Assembly: GCA_030428565.1 (NCBI GenBank)
Contig: JAUIDR010000029.1
Coordinates: forward strand, 1-39,974
Direction: 5' to 3'
Origin: Alphaproteobacteria bacterium
GTDB lineage: Bacteria; Pseudomonadota; Alphaproteobacteria; UBA7985; JAUIBT01
DNA: 39,974 bases
This document shows positions 16,624-25,277 of this stretch, one piece after another. Within the stretch, counting starts at the first letter, position 1; each line of letters starts with the position of its first letter. The translations under genes and the position numbers were made by a program. Under the pieces are notes generated by a model. It was not told the DNA's origin. It saw only the letters and a program-made list of their open reading frames with translations, and made no database searches.

Positions 16624-17844
16624 TTAGTCCTCGTAGCGTGCAAAAATCAGGCTGGCATTGGTGCCGCCAAATCCAAAAGAGTTGGATAGGACCGTCGCGA
16701 TATTATCGCGCTCCTGGGTCTCCAAAAGGATATTCATGCCCGCCAGTTCCGGATCCACGGCGTCGATATGCGCCGACTTGGTCAAGAAACCGCCCTGCAT
16801 CATCAGCAAGGAGTAGATGGCTTCATTGACCCCTGCAGCGCCCAGCGCGTGACCTGTCAGCGATTTGGTCGAAGAGATAGCGGGCATATCATCGCCGAAA
16901 ACGTTGCGTACCGCGCCCATCTCCTGGCGGTCGCCGACGGGCGTCGAAGTCCCGTGGGCGTTGATGTAGTCGATCTTGCGCCCGCCGATGGTGGCCATGG
17001 CTTGTTTCATGCAACGCTCGGCGCCTTCGCCGGACGGTGCAACCATGTCGTAGCCGTCCGATGTCGCGCCGTAACCGATCAGCTCGCCATAGATCTTGGC
17101 GCCGCGTGCTTTGGCGACTTCCAGTTCTTCCAGCACGACCAGACCGCCGCCGCCCGAGATGACAAAGCCATCGCGGTCAGCGTCGTAGGCGCGCGAGGCA
17201 ACCGATGGATTGTCGTTGAAGTTGCTCGACAGGGCCCCCATGGCGTCAAAGCTGACGGTCAGGCTCCAGTCCAGCTCTTCACCGCCGCCGGCGAAGACCC
17301 GATCTTGCTTCCCCCATTGGATCAACTCGGCAGCATTACCGATACAGTGCGCCGAGGTCGAACAGGCTGAGGTGATCGAGTAGTTGACACCTTTGACCTT
17401 GAACATCGTGGCCAAGACCGCCGAACAGGTGGAGCTCATAACTTTTGGCACCTGGGTCGGGCCAACTTTACGCGGCCCTTTTTCGCGCGCGGTGTCGGTG
17501 ACGTAGGTCTGCCATTTGGTCGATGGGCCGCCCGAGCCGACAATAATACCGGTACGTTCGTTTGAGATTTCAGCCTCGCTTAGACCCGCATCGGCCAGGG
17601 CTTCTTTCATGGCCAAGTAGTTGTAGGCCACACCATCACCCATGAAGCGCCGCTCCTTACGGTCCAGCACTTCTTCGATATCCAGCTTCAGATTGCCCGC
17701 GACGTGCGAGCGAAAGCCGTGGTCGATCTGCGGCTGATTGATGCCAATGCCAGATTTGGCATGGCGCAGGGCTTCAGAGACTTCCTGCTGATTGTTTCCG
17801 ATGGACGAGACAATGCCCAGTCCGGTCACGACTACGCGGCGCAT
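16624..17844 (-). CDS. fabB: 3-oxoacyl-[acyl-carrier-protein] synthase I
   Basis: This condensing enzyme elongates acyl-ACP with malonyl-ACP and is needed for unsaturated fatty acids together with FabA. The product is 406 residues from the ATG at 17844, which has GGAAAG seven bases upstream; a TTG five codons earlier is less likely. The Cys-His-His triad is visible: [10 protein letters not shown] (nucleophile), [11 protein letters not shown], and [11 protein letters not shown]. The C-terminus [12 protein letters not shown] is typical. It lies 51 bp after fabA and four bases before fabI, forming a single unsaturated fatty-acid operon. Confidence 0.96.
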   Translation of the reverse strand: MRRVVVTGLGIVSSIGNNQQEVSEALRHAKSGIGINQPQIDHGFRSHVAGNLKLDIEEVLDRKERRFMGDGVAYNYLAMKEALADAGLSEAEISNERTGIIVGSGGPSTKWQTYVTDTAREKGPRKVGPTQVPKVMSSTCSAVLATMFKVKGVNYSITSACSTSAHCIGNAAELIQWGKQDRVFAGGGEELDWSLTVSFDAMGALSSNFNDNPSVASRAYDADRDGFVISGGGGLVVLEELEVAKARGAKIYGELIGYGATSDGYDMVAPSGEGAERCMKQAMATIGGRKIDYINAHGTSTPVGDRQEMGAVRNVFGDDMPAISSTKSLTGHALGAAGVNEAIYSLLMMQGGFLTKSAHIDAVDPELAGMNILLETQERDNIATVLSNSFGFGGTNASLIFARYED

Positions 17845-17895
17845 AGCAACACTTTCCAAATTCGAGCCAAAACTAAAGAGTCAGCGTTTAGGTGG

Positions 17896-18411
17896 TTATT
17901 CTGCGTCAGGTTTAAACAGGCCGACCCGCATATCCTTGGCTTCGTAGATCACTTTTCCGTCCGCAAGCAACTGGCCATCGGCGATGACCATGATCAGACG
18001 GCGCATAATGACCCGCTTGGGCATAATGCGGTACTGCAGCAATTTGTTGGCGGGCGTCACCATATCGGTGAACTTGACCTCACCGACGCCCAGCGCGCGG
18101 CCCTTACCCTGGCCACCCAGCCAGCCCAGGAAGAAGCCCGACAGTTGCCACATGGCATCCAGGCCCAAACAGCCCGGCATTACGGGATCACCGTAAAAGT
18201 GGCATTCAAAGAACCAGCGATCCGGGGTGACATCGTATTCTGCAATGATCTCGCCCTTGCCGTATTCGCCGCCGTCCTCGCTAATGTGCGTAATACGGTC
18301 CATCATCAGCATGGGCGGCATTGGCAATTGCGGGTTGCCTGGGCCAAACATTTCGCCTTTGGCACAAGTTATCAAGTCATCGTAGGAAAGACTGGAAGGG
18401 CGATCGGTCAA
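17896..18411 (-). CDS. fabA: 3-hydroxydecanoyl-ACP dehydratase/isomerase
   Basis: FabA dehydrates 3-hydroxydecanoyl-ACP and isomerises the double bond, starting unsaturated fatty-acid synthesis. I choose the TTG at 18411, which has AGGAG seven bases upstream and gives 171 residues, the usual FabA length. The open frame extends 66 codons further upstream but that part has no family similarity. The hot-dog fold signature contains the active-site His and Asp in [20 protein letters not shown]. The gene heads the fabA-fabB-fabI operon, divergent from irr. Confidence 0.95.
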   Translation of the reverse strand: MTDRPSSLSYDDLITCAKGEMFGPGNPQLPMPPMLMMDRITHISEDGGEYGKGEIIAEYDVTPDRWFFECHFYGDPVMPGCLGLDAMWQLSGFFLGWLGGQGKGRALGVGEVKFTDMVTPANKLLQYRIMPKRVIMRRLIMVIADGQLLADGKVIYEAKDMRVGLFKPDAE

Positions 18412-18738
18412 GGATGAACTCCTGCTTGTCTGCTGGTGTTGGCCGCCGTTGAGCAAGCCGCTGTATGTTCCTTGGCGCTTGGCCATTTTGGCCTGCCAAT
18501 CGGCCTCAGCTGAACGAACCCAAGGGGCTGCCAGTATGACGCCTATCAAGGCCGTTCTATGGGCCCCACCCCGACTAGGCAAGAAAAACCCGCCGCTAAA
18601 AGCGGACAAATCATCTCGCCGTGCCTGCCTGCAAACGGAAAATTGAGCGCCAATCCGCCATCACCGCTTGAGTTTTGCGGCGCGATGAGTCACATCTAAC
18701 ACGAATATGTTCGATTTTCCTACCGAAGTTTCCCGCGC
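18412..18738. other. Divergent fabA/irr promoter region
   Basis: 327 bp between the chosen fabA start and the irr start. A perfect inverted repeat CGAATATGTTCG lies at 18702-18713, 26 bp before the irr GTG, in a locally AT-rich stretch. It could be an operator or part of the irr promoter. I do not see a canonical Fur or Irr box that I would commit to. Confidence 0.4.
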
Positions 18739-19203
18739 GTGACCGTTGTTACACAACCCGAACTGGCCACCCAGACCCCTGGCGATCCGATTTCTGAGCG
18801 CCTGAAAGCTAGTGGCGTGCGCGTTACCGAGCAGCGGCTTGCCATTTCTAAATGCTTGTTCTCGGGCGGCCATCGCCACCTGACCGCCGAGCAGTTGAAA
18901 GATGAACTGACCCAACAGGGTCAAAAGGTAGCGCTGGCGACGGTCTATAATACGCTGCACCAGCTCACCCGCGCAGGGCTGATTAAGCAGATCATCATTG
19001 ATCCGCAGCGCACCTATTTTGATACCAATATCCACCAGCACCATCACTTTTTCTATGAAGACGACGGCCAGCTGGAAGACATCCCCAACGAGCGCATCGC
19101 GGTCAGCTTGGACCAAGCCGACCCCCGCCACGGGCAAGGCCCCAACGGTACCAAGATCACCAGCGTTGACGTGGTAATTCGCTTACAGCGCGATAAGGGC
19201 TAG
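18739..19203 (+). CDS. irr: Fur-family transcriptional regulator, Irr type
   Basis: Irr controls iron and haem homeostasis in alphaproteobacteria, acting mainly under iron limitation. The product is 154 residues from a GTG start. The N-terminal winged-helix domain includes RVTEQRLAISKCLF and the recognition segment VALATVYNTLHQL (about 64-76). The C-terminal domain carries the Irr-typical His cluster HQHHHFF (residues 99-105) and lacks the CxxC zinc pairs of canonical Fur; the only Cys is residue 39. There is no N-terminal haem regulatory GCP motif, so haem-triggered degradation as in Bradyrhizobium is not supported. It is divergent from fabA, a common alphaproteobacterial arrangement. Confidence 0.92.
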   Translation: MTVVTQPELATQTPGDPISERLKASGVRVTEQRLAISKCLFSGGHRHLTAEQLKDELTQQGQKVALATVYNTLHQLTRAGLIKQIIIDPQRTYFDTNIHQHHHFFYEDDGQLEDIPNERIAVSLDQADPRHGQGPNGTKITSVDVVIRLQRDKG

Positions 19204-19294
19204 GGCCCTGTTCGCTTCTTTGGGCAAACGGCCTTGATGTTTGACGCGCCTTGTCACCCTACCCGCGCGAACCTTGGCCCATGGCGATGACAAG

Positions 19295-19312
19295 GCCCGC
19301 TGTGAAGCGGGC
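19295..19312 (+). terminator. Stem-loop after irr (weak terminator candidate)
   Basis: The arms GCCCGC and GCGGGC flank the loop TGTGAA, 92 bp after the irr stop. No T-run follows, so intrinsic termination is doubtful. The dispersed repeat copy B begins at its end. Confidence 0.35.
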
Positions 19313-19422
19313 TAGATCATCGGGCGCTGGTGTAGCAACAGCCCATCCGCTCTAGCTGATTGATTTCTAACGCAAGTCCATGCGCACGCGTGTTGCCACC
19401 CGTTCGCGGCTTGCGCTCGTCG
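19312..19422. repeat. Dispersed repeat, copy B
   Basis: This copy matches 15427-15537. The first nine bases are poorer, and the 102-bp core has about 11 mismatches. GTAGCAAC (19332-19339) faces GTTGCCAC (19392-19399), and CTAACGCAAG (19367-19376) faces CTTGCGCT (19410-19417). The substitutions that break A-T pairs on the plus strand give G-U in minus-strand RNA. The similarity stops at the GTG that once began the GFA-type gene. Confidence 0.85.
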
Positions 19423-19772
19423 TGATTGAATGAAGCTGCCATTGTGGGGCTTGCCGCTTTCAACTGATCGCCCTGCCGCCGAGCCTCACCGCCTGCAATT
19501 GTTCCATCCGCCGCCGCTTAGCCCCGCTCTGGGCCTACAGCCGAGCGTCGGCCATGGCGTTAAATGCACCCCACGGCGCGATGAACGCCTACATCTGGGG
19601 CGACCGCAGCTTGGCCTTTCACCGCTGCAAAACCTGCGGCGCGACTGTATGTTGGCAGAGCCTTGAGGATGAGCAGTTCACGGTCAATGCCCGGCTTTGT
19701 CCGCCAAACGCACTGCAAGGTGTGCCCGTGCGGCGCTTCGATGGTGCGGATACCTCGCGGTATTTAGACTAG
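19422..19772 (+). pseudogene. GFA-family (S-(hydroxymethyl)glutathione-type) zinc protein, disrupted by in-frame TGA
   Basis: The plus frame from GTG (19422) reads Met-Ile-Glu, then TGA (19431-19433), then a continuous GFA-family sequence: SCHCGACRF, ACNCSI, NAYIWGDRSLAFHRC, CKTCG, and FDGADTSRYLD at the end. The family normally has Gly-Ser-Cys-His-Cys at the start, so TGA most simply replaces a GGA glycine codon. One zinc-ligand Cys is also lost: the usual CNCSIC is CNCSIR here. Both changes argue for decay rather than recoding. A shorter product could start only at the ATG at 19554, missing half of the zinc site. A dispersed repeat copy ends at the start codon. GFA proteins bind zinc, and most have unknown substrates. 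Confidence 0.75.
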
Positions 19773-19863
19773 AGGGACAGGCTCTGGCATAGCCCCAGCG
19801 CCCCGGCTCTAGCGCTTGCATAGCCGGTCGGCATAGCTAGCGTCGCCCGAGCAAGTCCCTGGC

Positions 19864-21339
19864 TTACCACCTGGCCGCAGCGGACTTATAGGGCCCAGCC
19901 GGGCGCGGCCAACACGGCCCTTGCGCATTCAAGGTCAGCGGAAAGGCAACCCGGCGCATCGCTCCCCACGGGGTTTGCTCGACACCGGGCGCAAAATCGC
20001 GCTCCTCTGCGCTGAGGGCCTCGCCTTGGCAGCTTTGCCGTCGGGTCTGCCACAACAACAGCGCCGTCCTGGCCAAGCTCAGCCGCGCCGAGACCAATCG
20101 ACCGCCCACCAATCGCGCCGCTAAGACCTCACACGCCGCCGCGGCCAGCAGGTAGCCGGTCGCGTGGTCCAGCGCCTGTACCGGCAGCATGACCGGTGGC
20201 GCCTCGCTGTCGCCCTGCCGGCCATAGTCGGCCAGGCCGCTCGTCTGCTGCACGATGGTGTCAAAGCCGCGCCGCTCGCGCCAGGGCCCTTCCCAACCAT
20301 AGGCATTGAGCGCCACATCGACCAGCCGGGGATTGAGCCGACGTCGGGCCTCTTGGCCATATCCCAAGCCCGCCAGAGCGCCGTCGCGATAGCCATGCAC
20401 CAACAGGTCCGCCTCGCCGAGCAGGACTTCGAAACGCGCCCGGTCCGCCTGTTTGGTCAAATCCAACAAGGCGCAGCGCTTACCCAAAGCCATCTCGATC
20501 GCCACCGCCTCTTCGCTCCACTGCGGCGGGTCGATGCGCAAAACCTCGGCGCCGAAACCTGCCAGCAGCCGGGTCGCTGCCGGTCCGGCCAAGACGCGCG
20601 TTAAATCCAAGACCTTCAGCCCCGCCAATGGGCGCTCGGGCGTCGCTTCAGGGGCGTCACTGTGCTGGGCAGCGGCCTCGGTTTCTCCTTGATTTTGCCA
20701 GGCCACCAAGGGCTGAGCGGCAACCGCTTGCCCGGCTGGCAGGGCCTGCCATTGCGCAAAACTAAGCAGTTTGGCCGCGCAACCCCCGGCGGCGATGACC
20801 GCTGTCTCCAGCGCCTCGCTATCCCAAGCCGCGACCCGTGAGGCCAACTCGGCTTGCTCCTGAGCCGCCCCCAAAACCGACAAAGCAGCCTGGCGATGGT
20901 GCGGGGCATTGGTGTGCAAGCGCACCCAGCCATCTTTTGCCCGATAATTGCCCGCCAACGGATCCCAGAGGCTGGGTATGCGCCAGTCCTCGGGCCGGGT
21001 CGTCAGATCAAACCAGAGCGAGGCCAAACGGCGATCAAGGGCGAGCTTGGGCGGGGTAAGTCCGCGCGCTTGTGCCAATCGCGCCAGGCTGCGACCGGCC
21101 TGCTCCAGGCTGGCGGTCGCTAGATCCGAGACCGCAAACCAAGACCGCCAGTCGGCCTCTCCACGGCCAACAACACGCGACCCGGCCCTGTCAAAAGACG
21201 GTAGCAATGGGCTAGCGAAGGCCGCAGACACGGCTTCACTAACGACCAGCTGGTGGCTGGCGCTGGCAAGCGCCGGGCTTGAGCTGGCAATCGCCTGGTT
21301 GGCAACCGTTTGGCTAGACTCTGCGCCTTGATCCGGCAT
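19864..21339 (-). CDS. CaiB/BaiF-family (class III) CoA-transferase
   Basis: Class III CoA-transferases move CoA between acids through an aspartyl-CoA intermediate. The product is 491 residues from the ATG at 21339, which shares the A of the upstream HPr stop (TGATG), with GAGG upstream. The recognisable family core starts near residue 245 (LAGLKVLDLTRVLAGP, then RIDPP). It includes the GYRDGALAGLGYG segment, and the candidate catalytic Asp in RRGFDTIVQQTSGLADYGR. The first 240 residues resemble a second, degenerate copy of the domain (DWRIPSLWDPLAGNYRAKDGWVRLH) preceded by an Ala/Ser-rich stretch. The substrate is not predictable. Co-translation with the PTS-like HPr is odd. Confidence 0.85.
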   Translation of the reverse strand: MPDQGAESSQTVANQAIASSSPALASASHQLVVSEAVSAAFASPLLPSFDRAGSRVVGRGEADWRSWFAVSDLATASLEQAGRSLARLAQARGLTPPKLALDRRLASLWFDLTTRPEDWRIPSLWDPLAGNYRAKDGWVRLHTNAPHHRQAALSVLGAAQEQAELASRVAAWDSEALETAVIAAGGCAAKLLSFAQWQALPAGQAVAAQPLVAWQNQGETEAAAQHSDAPEATPERPLAGLKVLDLTRVLAGPAATRLLAGFGAEVLRIDPPQWSEEAVAIEMALGKRCALLDLTKQADRARFEVLLGEADLLVHGYRDGALAGLGYGQEARRRLNPRLVDVALNAYGWEGPWRERRGFDTIVQQTSGLADYGRQGDSEAPPVMLPVQALDHATGYLLAAAACEVLAARLVGGRLVSARLSLARTALLLWQTRRQSCQGEALSAEERDFAPGVEQTPWGAMRRVAFPLTLNAQGPCWPRPAGPYKSAAARW

Positions 21340-21650
21340 CAACCCTCGTCCTCGGGCTCCAGGTCAAAGCGCCGTGCGATCAGCGCCTGTAGCGCATCTA
21401 AGGCCGAACCTGCTTGCGGGCCCTGGGCGCTGAACATGACCACCGCGCCTTGGGGAATGCGCAACTCGCTGACATCCAACAGCGAGTCCGCCTCGGCTTC
21501 GCGGCCATGGCGCTCCAAATGGACGCGCGCGCGAAACTGTTCCAGACAACGGACCATCTCGGTTGCGGCAGCCAGGTCGATGCCACGGCGGTTCAAGATG
21601 GTCGCGCGCATACGCGTAGGCGCCGGTTCGGGCATTCCGTTAGGCTGCAT
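21339..21650 (-). CDS. HPr-like protein lacking the phosphorylatable histidine
   Basis: A 103-residue protein (98 from the alternative ATG at 21635). It aligns along its length with alphaproteobacterial nitrogen-PTS HPr: NRRGIDLAAATEMV corresponds to the active-site NRRGLHARAAA, FRARVHL to the second strand, and the C-terminal GPQAGSALDALQALIARRF to the HPr terminal helix. The active-site His is Asp25 (codon GAC) and the following Ala-Arg is Leu-Ala. PEP-dependent phosphotransfer through His is therefore impossible. The regulatory-Ser region (DSLLDVSEL) is also altered. It overlaps rapZ by 11 bp and is followed by the CoA-transferase through TGATG. It may be a degenerate remnant or a non-phosphorylatable regulator. 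The HPr assignment rests on pattern matching by eye. Confidence 0.7.
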   Translation of the reverse strand: MQPNGMPEPAPTRMRATILNRRGIDLAAATEMVRCLEQFRARVHLERHGREAEADSLLDVSELRIPQGAVVMFSAQGPQAGSALDALQALIARRFDLEPEDEG

Positions 21651-22725
21651 GCCAAGCCCCCGACTTGCCTTTGGACGCAGGGTTGGCCGCATCACGCCCG
21701 GGCTGGTCCCCGCCCGCAACCGCGCCGGCCCCGTTATCGTCTCCTACAGGGTCCGGCAGGGGCTCGAATTTCGTAAAGTGGCCCAAGACCTGATGGCGCA
21801 GGCTGACACGGTGGCCCTTCTTGCGCGCCCAATCGGCCAAGCTTTCGGCGATAAAGACCGAGCGATGCTTGCCGCCACTACAACCCACAGCCACGGTTAA
21901 ATAGGACTTGCCCTCTTGCCCGTAACGACGCAGCGACAGGCCCAACAAATCCGTTAAGCGTTTGAAATATAGATTAAAATCCTCGTCCTGACGCACATAG
22001 CGCTGCACAGCCGGATCACGACCGGTCTGCGAGCGTAGGTCCGGGTCATAGTGTGGGTTGCGCAAAAAGCGCACGTCGAATACCAAATCGGCCGAACGCG
22101 GCAGACCATCCTTATAGGCAAAGCTGAGGAAGTGCAGCGCCAAATCGCCCTGCGAGAGCCCCACGACGCGCGAAGCCACCATGTGCCGCAAATCGGGAAT
22201 GCCGGTTCGGGAAGTATCAATCACCAAGTCGGCTTGGTCGCGCAGGTCGGCCAGGAAGTGGCGTTCTTGGCCGATACCATCGCTCAAGGGGCGGTCGGGT
22301 GCCAAAGGATGCCGACGGCGGGTTTCGTTAAAGCGGCGCTGCAAAACATCGTCATCGGCATCTAAGAACAGCAGCGTGACTTGTAGATTTGGCAGCGAGC
22401 GCATGATCGAGACCAGATCCAAAACTGCTTCGGGCGCAAAGCCGCGGGTGCGCACATCCAGCCCCAGCGCCAAAGGCTGATTTCGGGCCGCCGCCGGCTC
22501 GCCCGGGTCGGGGTTAGCCAGCGCCTGCGCCCAGAACTCCAGCGGCATGTTGTCGATGGCCTCAAAGCTGAGATCTTCCAGCGCACGCAACACCGATTGC
22601 TTCCCCGCGCCGGACATCCCTGTCACGATGATCACTTGGCGGCGGTCCGCAGCAGCGGCGCCTTCGTCCTGGGATGGTTCGGCAGGGTTGGGAGCGGTCA
22701 CAAAAACGGCCTCTAGCTGGAACAC
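21640..22725 (-). CDS. rapZ: RNase adapter RapZ (YvcJ/RapZ nucleotide-binding protein)
   Basis: The RapZ/YvcJ family binds nucleotides. In E. coli it targets small RNAs to RNase E to control amino-sugar synthesis; the alphaproteobacterial role is less clear. Length 361 with an extra N-terminal tail of about 30 residues. Visible are the Walker A motif GMSGAGKQS (residues 36-44), the LEDLSFEAIDNMP segment and the LFLDADDDVLQRRFNETRRRHPL motif. The C-terminal domain contains VAVGCSGGKHRSVFIAESLA. A GTG start is used. It usually sits between hprK and a PTS EIIA gene; neither is present here. The TATAAA at about 22786-22791, upstream on the minus strand, could be the -10 of its own promoter. Confidence 0.92.
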   Translation of the reverse strand: MFQLEAVFVTAPNPAEPSQDEGAAAADRRQVIIVTGMSGAGKQSVLRALEDLSFEAIDNMPLEFWAQALANPDPGEPAAARNQPLALGLDVRTRGFAPEAVLDLVSIMRSLPNLQVTLLFLDADDDVLQRRFNETRRRHPLAPDRPLSDGIGQERHFLADLRDQADLVIDTSRTGIPDLRHMVASRVVGLSQGDLALHFLSFAYKDGLPRSADLVFDVRFLRNPHYDPDLRSQTGRDPAVQRYVRQDEDFNLYFKRLTDLLGLSLRRYGQEGKSYLTVAVGCSGGKHRSVFIAESLADWARKKGHRVSLRHQVLGHFTKFEPLPDPVGDDNGAGAVAGGDQPGRDAANPASKGKSGAWHAA

Positions 22726-22850
22726 GCGGGCGGGCTAGGACGCTTTAGGTCGAATGAAATTCACTCAACGCGCCCTATCGATTTGATTTTATAGCAAATT
22801 CCCCAGCGCAATCGAGAACGAATGTTTGGGCTTTGCTCTAGGGTCAATCG

Positions 22851-22864
22851 GCAGGCAAGCCTGC
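22851..22864. promoter_or_regulatory. Perfect inverted repeat GCAGGC-AA-GCCTGC
   Basis: A 14-bp palindrome in the 274-bp gap between chvG and rapZ, where hprK would be expected. It may be an operator or a small stem; there is no T-run next to it. Confidence 0.35.
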
Positions 22865-22999
22865 TGCTGCACATGTTACCCAAGTCAGCGGGTAAAGAGC
22901 AAGGCCAGCGGCGCCGACCGCCGCTCTGGGCACGTCACATGGGCCTGCAAAGCCCATAGCCTAACCGCTACTTTCCTAACGCTAGGCTGTGGGGCGGTA

Positions 23000-24967
23000 T
23001 TAGGCCTCGCCTGAGTCGGTCTCCTCGTCATTGGCCCGCGCGTCTTGCAGACGCTCGCGATAGGCGGGCAGCAGGACTGAGAAACGGGCACCGCGTGGCT
23101 CACCGTTTTCGTCGCGCATGGTCTCGGCCCATATCTGCCCTTTGTGGGCTTCGATGATTTGGCGGCAGATCGAAAGCCCCAACCCCGAATGATTGCCGAA
23201 GCCTTGATGATCGGGGCGATCGGTAAAGAAGCGGCTGAAGATTTTTTCTTCCTTACCTTCGGGCAAGCCCGGCCCTTCGTCTTCGACCATAATCAGCACT
23301 TGGCGATCTTCTACGCGATCAGCGAAGATGTGGATATGCCCGTTTTCGGGTGAAAAACTGGCAGCATTAGTCACCAGGTTGCGCAGCACTTGACCCAGCC
23401 GCCCTTCCAGGCCCAGCACGTTCAGCGCGTCTTTTTTCGGAATGTCCAGCTCCAACACCGCCCCCCCGTCCTTGCGGGTCATGTTGTACGAATCGGCGTA
23501 GGTATTGAGCATCTCGACGATGGATAGGCGGCGGCCATTGGTGCGGGACATCTCCGTATCAATGCGCGAAGCGTTGGAAATGTCGGTAATGAGGCGATCC
23601 ATACGATCAACATCGTTGATGATGATATCGGCCAGAATTTTGAACTTCTCGGGGTCTTTGACCATCTTGGCCGTCTCGACCGCCGAACGCAAAGAGGTCA
23701 GCGGGTTCTTCAGCTCGTGGCTGACATCGGCCGCGAAGGATTCAATGGCGCTGAGGCGCGTCCACAGAGCGTCGGTCATTTCACGCAGAGCCACAGACAG
23801 ATCGCCGATTTCATCGCGGCGGTAGGAAAAATCTGGAATGGGAACCTGGCGCGCTTTGCCGGTTCGCACCAAATCGGTCGCCAGAGCCAAGCGGCGCACG
23901 GGGCGCGCGATGGTCCAGCCGAGGTAGACCGAAAGCACCATGGTTACGATGAGGGCCACCAAGAAGACCTGCAAGATCAACAAGCGAACCGCATTGACCT
24001 CTGCTTCGATCTCGGTTTGATCGCGCGAGAGCATGAGCGAGCCCAAAACCCGACGATAGGCGCGTACAGGTACCCCCACCGAGACGACCAGATTGCCGCC
24101 GTCATCGACCCGGACTTGCGAGGATTGTAGGCCCGACAGCGCGGCTTCGGCTTCTTCATAGCTGGCAGCGGTCTGAATGACTGGCTCGACATAGGCCGGC
24201 AAATTGGAGCGCCGTGATCCCAAATCGAACAACCAGGTCAAAAAGGGCACACCCTGGTCATCGCGGATCGGACTAATTTTGATCGGGATAGACCCGCGAT
24301 GGCTCAAGAAACTATCCGACAACAGCTCCCCATCTGGGCGGAAAATTCTCAGGCGTGCGTTGGTGTTGCGCGCCAAGATCAGCGCCAGATAATTGACCCG
24401 CTGGGGCACCAACTCTTGGCGTCCGTCCTCTTGAATGACGGCACCGCCCTCACCCAACGAGTTGGCGATCAATACCGCCTCCCGGCGCAGCGACTCGATC
24501 TCGGCTTCGATCAGCGCCTCGCGATAGCGGTCGGCCCACAGCAGGCCCATGATCGGAATAGCCAAGACAGCCAAGTTGATCAAAAAGATGCGCAGGTAAA
24601 GAAAAGACAGGCGTGATTCCTGCCATGGCAAGCGCTTAGACTTGGGTCGAAACAGATCCAAGAGGCCCAGAAACTTGGTGCCCAAAAAGCCCGCCACCAG
24701 CCTGAAGCCGCGCCAGCTGCGCAGGGCAAATTTGAGCGCCGTTTGTGCTAGTCGCCCAAGTTTTGCGGGGATATTGCGCGCCTTGCCTGTCGCGGGTTTT
24801 GCACCGCTGTCCCCGGCACCGCTGTTAACGGCATCGCTAGCATCGACCGCGCCGTCCGGGGGCACCGCAGAGCGCGACGGCCACCAGCGCGTGAGCTTCT
24901 GGCGCAAGCGATCTGACAAGGATGGCGAACTGGACAAGCGACCAAGGTTCCGTGGCAGGTTAAGCAA
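23000..24967 (-). CDS. chvG: ChvG/ExoS-like sensor histidine kinase
   Basis: Inner-membrane sensor kinase, partner of the ChvI-like regulator upstream. Length 655. Two transmembrane helices (about 122-144 and 327-349) enclose a periplasmic sensor of about 180 residues with the layout of the ChvG stimulus-sensing domain. HAMP follows, then HisKA with the phospho-acceptor His417 (SHELKNPLTSLRSAVE), then an HATPase with NLVTNAASFSPENG, the DEGPGLP and GFGNHSGLGLS boxes. A Ser/Gly/Arg-rich cytoplasmic N-terminus of about 110 residues is longer than usual. In Rhizobiales this pair responds to acid and envelope stress. The start is TTG with AGGG seven bases upstream. The gap to chvI is 310 bp. Confidence 0.9.
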   Translation of the reverse strand: MLNLPRNLGRLSSSPSLSDRLRQKLTRWWPSRSAVPPDGAVDASDAVNSGAGDSGAKPATGKARNIPAKLGRLAQTALKFALRSWRGFRLVAGFLGTKFLGLLDLFRPKSKRLPWQESRLSFLYLRIFLINLAVLAIPIMGLLWADRYREALIEAEIESLRREAVLIANSLGEGGAVIQEDGRQELVPQRVNYLALILARNTNARLRIFRPDGELLSDSFLSHRGSIPIKISPIRDDQGVPFLTWLFDLGSRRSNLPAYVEPVIQTAASYEEAEAALSGLQSSQVRVDDGGNLVVSVGVPVRAYRRVLGSLMLSRDQTEIEAEVNAVRLLILQVFLVALIVTMVLSVYLGWTIARPVRRLALATDLVRTGKARQVPIPDFSYRRDEIGDLSVALREMTDALWTRLSAIESFAADVSHELKNPLTSLRSAVETAKMVKDPEKFKILADIIINDVDRMDRLITDISNASRIDTEMSRTNGRRLSIVEMLNTYADSYNMTRKDGGAVLELDIPKKDALNVLGLEGRLGQVLRNLVTNAASFSPENGHIHIFADRVEDRQVLIMVEDEGPGLPEGKEEKIFSRFFTDRPDHQGFGNHSGLGLSICRQIIEAHKGQIWAETMRDENGEPRGARFSVLLPAYRERLQDARANDEETDSGEA

Positions 24968-25277
24968 AGTTGGGCCCTTAGTGCGTCCCTTGGCGGCGCT
25001 TCTGCCGTCCGCGCCGTGCGGCGGTCAGATCAACCAACGAATACCAACGGCAGCGAAGGAAACCAAGGCCAAGGCGAGCGCCCGACGGACCTGCCCCTAG
25101 CATGGGCTTGGTTTGCGGTCAAAGCAAGGCTCAGCGATGCAAGTCAGCAAGATCGCCCGCCCTATGCGGGAGCTAGCCCCACTTGAGACGCTCTCACGCA
25201 GGTCGCTCCGGCTCCACAAGCAGGACAAGGAGCGAATGGCAGAGCCTCAGCAGGAGCGGCGAACCCGCGAACTCCGA
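24968..25277. other. 310-bp gap between chvI and chvG
   Basis: No gene and no distinct terminator or promoter seen. In relatives the two genes are usually closer. Confidence 0.4.

Noticed and set aside
18412-18609. 66-codon N-terminal extension of fabA
   Set aside because: No similarity to FabA. TTG at 18411 has an ideal Shine-Dalgarno and gives the standard length.
19431-19433. Selenocysteine at the GFA TGA
   Set aside because: The position matches a Gly in the family rather than a Cys. I see no obvious SECIS-like stem just downstream, and a second defect is present.
19430-19666. Plus-strand frame beginning with ATG overlapping the GFA pseudogene
   Set aside because: Out-of-frame shadow. 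The GFA family sequence is in another frame.
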